NCBI GenBank assembly: GCA_014360645.1
Contig: JACIXD010000007.1
Location: 1-64,000, forward strand
Direction of reading: 5' to 3'
Source of the DNA: Actinomycetota bacterium
Lineage (GTDB): Bacteria > Actinomycetota > Geothermincolia > Geothermincolales > RBG-13-55-18
Length of the DNA stretch: 64,000 bases
The notes under the pieces are model-generated. The model worked only from the letters and a program-made list of their open reading frames with translations. It did no database searches and was not told where the DNA came from. The position numbers were made by a program, and so were the translations under genes. Numbering within the stretch: the first letter of the stretch is position 1; each line of letters starts with the position of its first letter. Below, piece after piece: positions 62,829 through 64,000 of this stretch.

Positions 62829-64000
62829 TTATTCCTCGGGGTTGACGGCATAACCCAACACGTCGTGGCCTCCGGTCCAGCCGGAAGGGCCGTAGGAGAA
62901 GTACATGGGCCTCTCCACGATCACCGGCTGGGTGGAGGAGACCCTGGCCGAGGTGGGGATGCCGGGCCCGGCGTGGTCGTTCACCATCACGGTGGAGCGG
63001 GAGTTGGCCTTCACTGTGAAGGGCTCCCTGGTGATGGCGCCCCCTCCCTCCGGGTAGTAGGTGATGGTCACCACCGCGTCCGTCTCCCAGGGGTTCTGGA
63101 TGCACAGCCACTCCTCGAAGCCGTACCCGGTATAGCCCTCGGCGAAGAACCAGTCGAGCGCCGGGTAGGGGGTGCCGATGACGCAGTGCCCCCGGTCCAG
63201 CCCCATCCCGCCGTGCCGGGGTAGGCAAAGTACATGGGCCGCTCGGCGAGAAAGGGCGCGCCTGAACTGAGGCGCACCGAGACGTCCTGCTCGGGCCCCA
63301 CCCCCACTACGGCGTCGTTCACCAGCACCGTCTCGCGCTTTCCCGCGGGCACGGGATAGTCCCTCTCCACGGTCTCGCCCGTCCCCAGCATGTAGGTGGC
63401 GTGCACGTTGATATCTGCCGTCCCGGGGTTCTGCAGGGTGAGCCACTCCTCGAAGCCCCTCCGCGTCGTGCCCTCGGCGAAGAAATAGCCGTTCCTCAGC
63501 GAGGTGGCCCCCATCACGCAGTGCCCCCCGGTCCAGCCCCACAAAGCGGTCCCCTGGTAGTTGAAGTACATCGGCCTCTCCGCCACCACCGGCAGGGAGG
63601 AGGTCAGCTTGAGGGAGGTCTGGTACGACCCGCCGCCGAGGAGCTGGTTGACCAGGATGCTCGAGCGGCCGTGGGCGGGCACCGAGAGGCCGCCCACCAC
63701 CTTCTCCCCCTCCTCCTGGGTCTGGAAGCGGAAGGTGAGCTCGGCCGGGGATTCCCAGGGGTTCATGACGCAGACCCACTCCTCGAAGCCGGGGCCGGTG
63801 TAGCCCTCGGCGAAGTACCAGGTGGTCGAGGGAGCCTCCGCCCCAACCGCGTCGTGGCCCCCCGTCCAGGCACCGCGGTAGTCGAAGTACATGGGCCTCT
63901 CGGCGATGAAGGGGGCTTCAGCCTCGCAGACGAGCGAGACCGCCCTGTCCGCCCCCGCCAGGGCGTTGACGTCCCTGGTCACCCGGCTGCGGCCGGGCAC
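62829..64000 (-). pseudogene. Repeat-rich surface/secreted protein, partial and frameshifted
   Basis: The gene enters from the right edge (5' part missing) and encodes tandem modules of roughly 110 residues. Each module runs WYFAEGYTGPGFEEWVCVMN-like, then a beta-rich stretch, a VPAHGRSSILVNQ-type strand, and ERPMYFNYQGTALWGWTGGH. Three modules are visible. At 63189-63193 the reading frame breaks: the codons for WTGGH have five Gs here, whereas the sister module at 63524-63529 has six, so one base is missing. After the break the second frame (62829-63200) completes the last module and ends at TAA 62829. It is either a true frameshift, a switchable G-tract or a sequence error. The family is common in secreted proteins of deep actinobacteria; the function is unknown. 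Confidence 0.72.

Overview
The window is GC-rich, gene-dense bacterial DNA. Several things point to an anaerobe or facultative anaerobe: a four-subunit pyruvate:ferredoxin oxidoreductase, HndA/HndC-type NADH-linked flavoprotein subunits, several ferredoxin-like proteins and many GTG/TTG starts behind strong GGAGG sites. The gene styles, and a secreted protein built from FAEGYTG...GFEEW / ERPMYF repeats, suggest a deep-branching actinobacterial lineage (Geothermincolia-like). That placement is my inference. No rRNA or tRNA gene was recognised.

Layout. Positions 138-9148 carry an Ntn-hydrolase, a PlsC-type acyltransferase, an amidohydrolase, a CrtI-like FAD oxidoreductase and a CHASE4 histidine kinase. 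Positions 9149-18294 hold a MITE-like element, a V4R protein, a lipoprotein, an Fe-S protein plus TetR operon behind a 38-bp palindrome, and a four-gene hydrolase/lactonase/SRPBCC operon divergent from a MerR-TetR fusion regulator. Positions 18322-29235 hold an internally deleted Old Yellow Enzyme remnant, lipid-type genes, an operon ending in two full-length ThDP enzymes whose cofactor motifs are damaged in complementary ways, a 3-hydroxyacyl-CoA dehydrogenase, a hydrolase and a MarR regulator. Positions 29865-37990 hold a GHKL-ATPase plus partner module, a second MITE-like element, an ABC-2 exporter, a small Fe-S protein, a SnoaL-like protein and a beta-lactamase-fold hydrolase.

Positions 38234-50851 are a complete type I-G (formerly I-U) CRISPR-Cas locus on the minus strand. 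The gene order is csb1 (cas7), csb2 (cas5-cas6), cas3, a Csb3/Cas8-position gene, a cas4-cas1 fusion, cas2, leader, then an array of 51 repeats and 50 spacers. Its base composition is visibly less GC-rich than the flanks, suggesting horizontal acquisition. A TM2 protein, a WYL regulator and a stretch of decayed insertion sequences follow. Positions 53715-59752 are a seven-gene operon, porG-porD-porA-porB-nuoE-nuoF-nuoG-like, that probably couples pyruvate oxidation to NAD+ via ferredoxin. The window ends with a third MITE-like element, katG with a good terminator, a DUF4143 ATPase fragment and the frameshifted repeat-rich surface protein, which is cut by the right edge.

Most worth following up are the ThDP pair (21376-24771), the GHKL ATPase module (29865-32398), two spacers that sample homologous coding sequence differing almost only at synonymous sites, and the GGGGTC-ended inverted-repeat elements.
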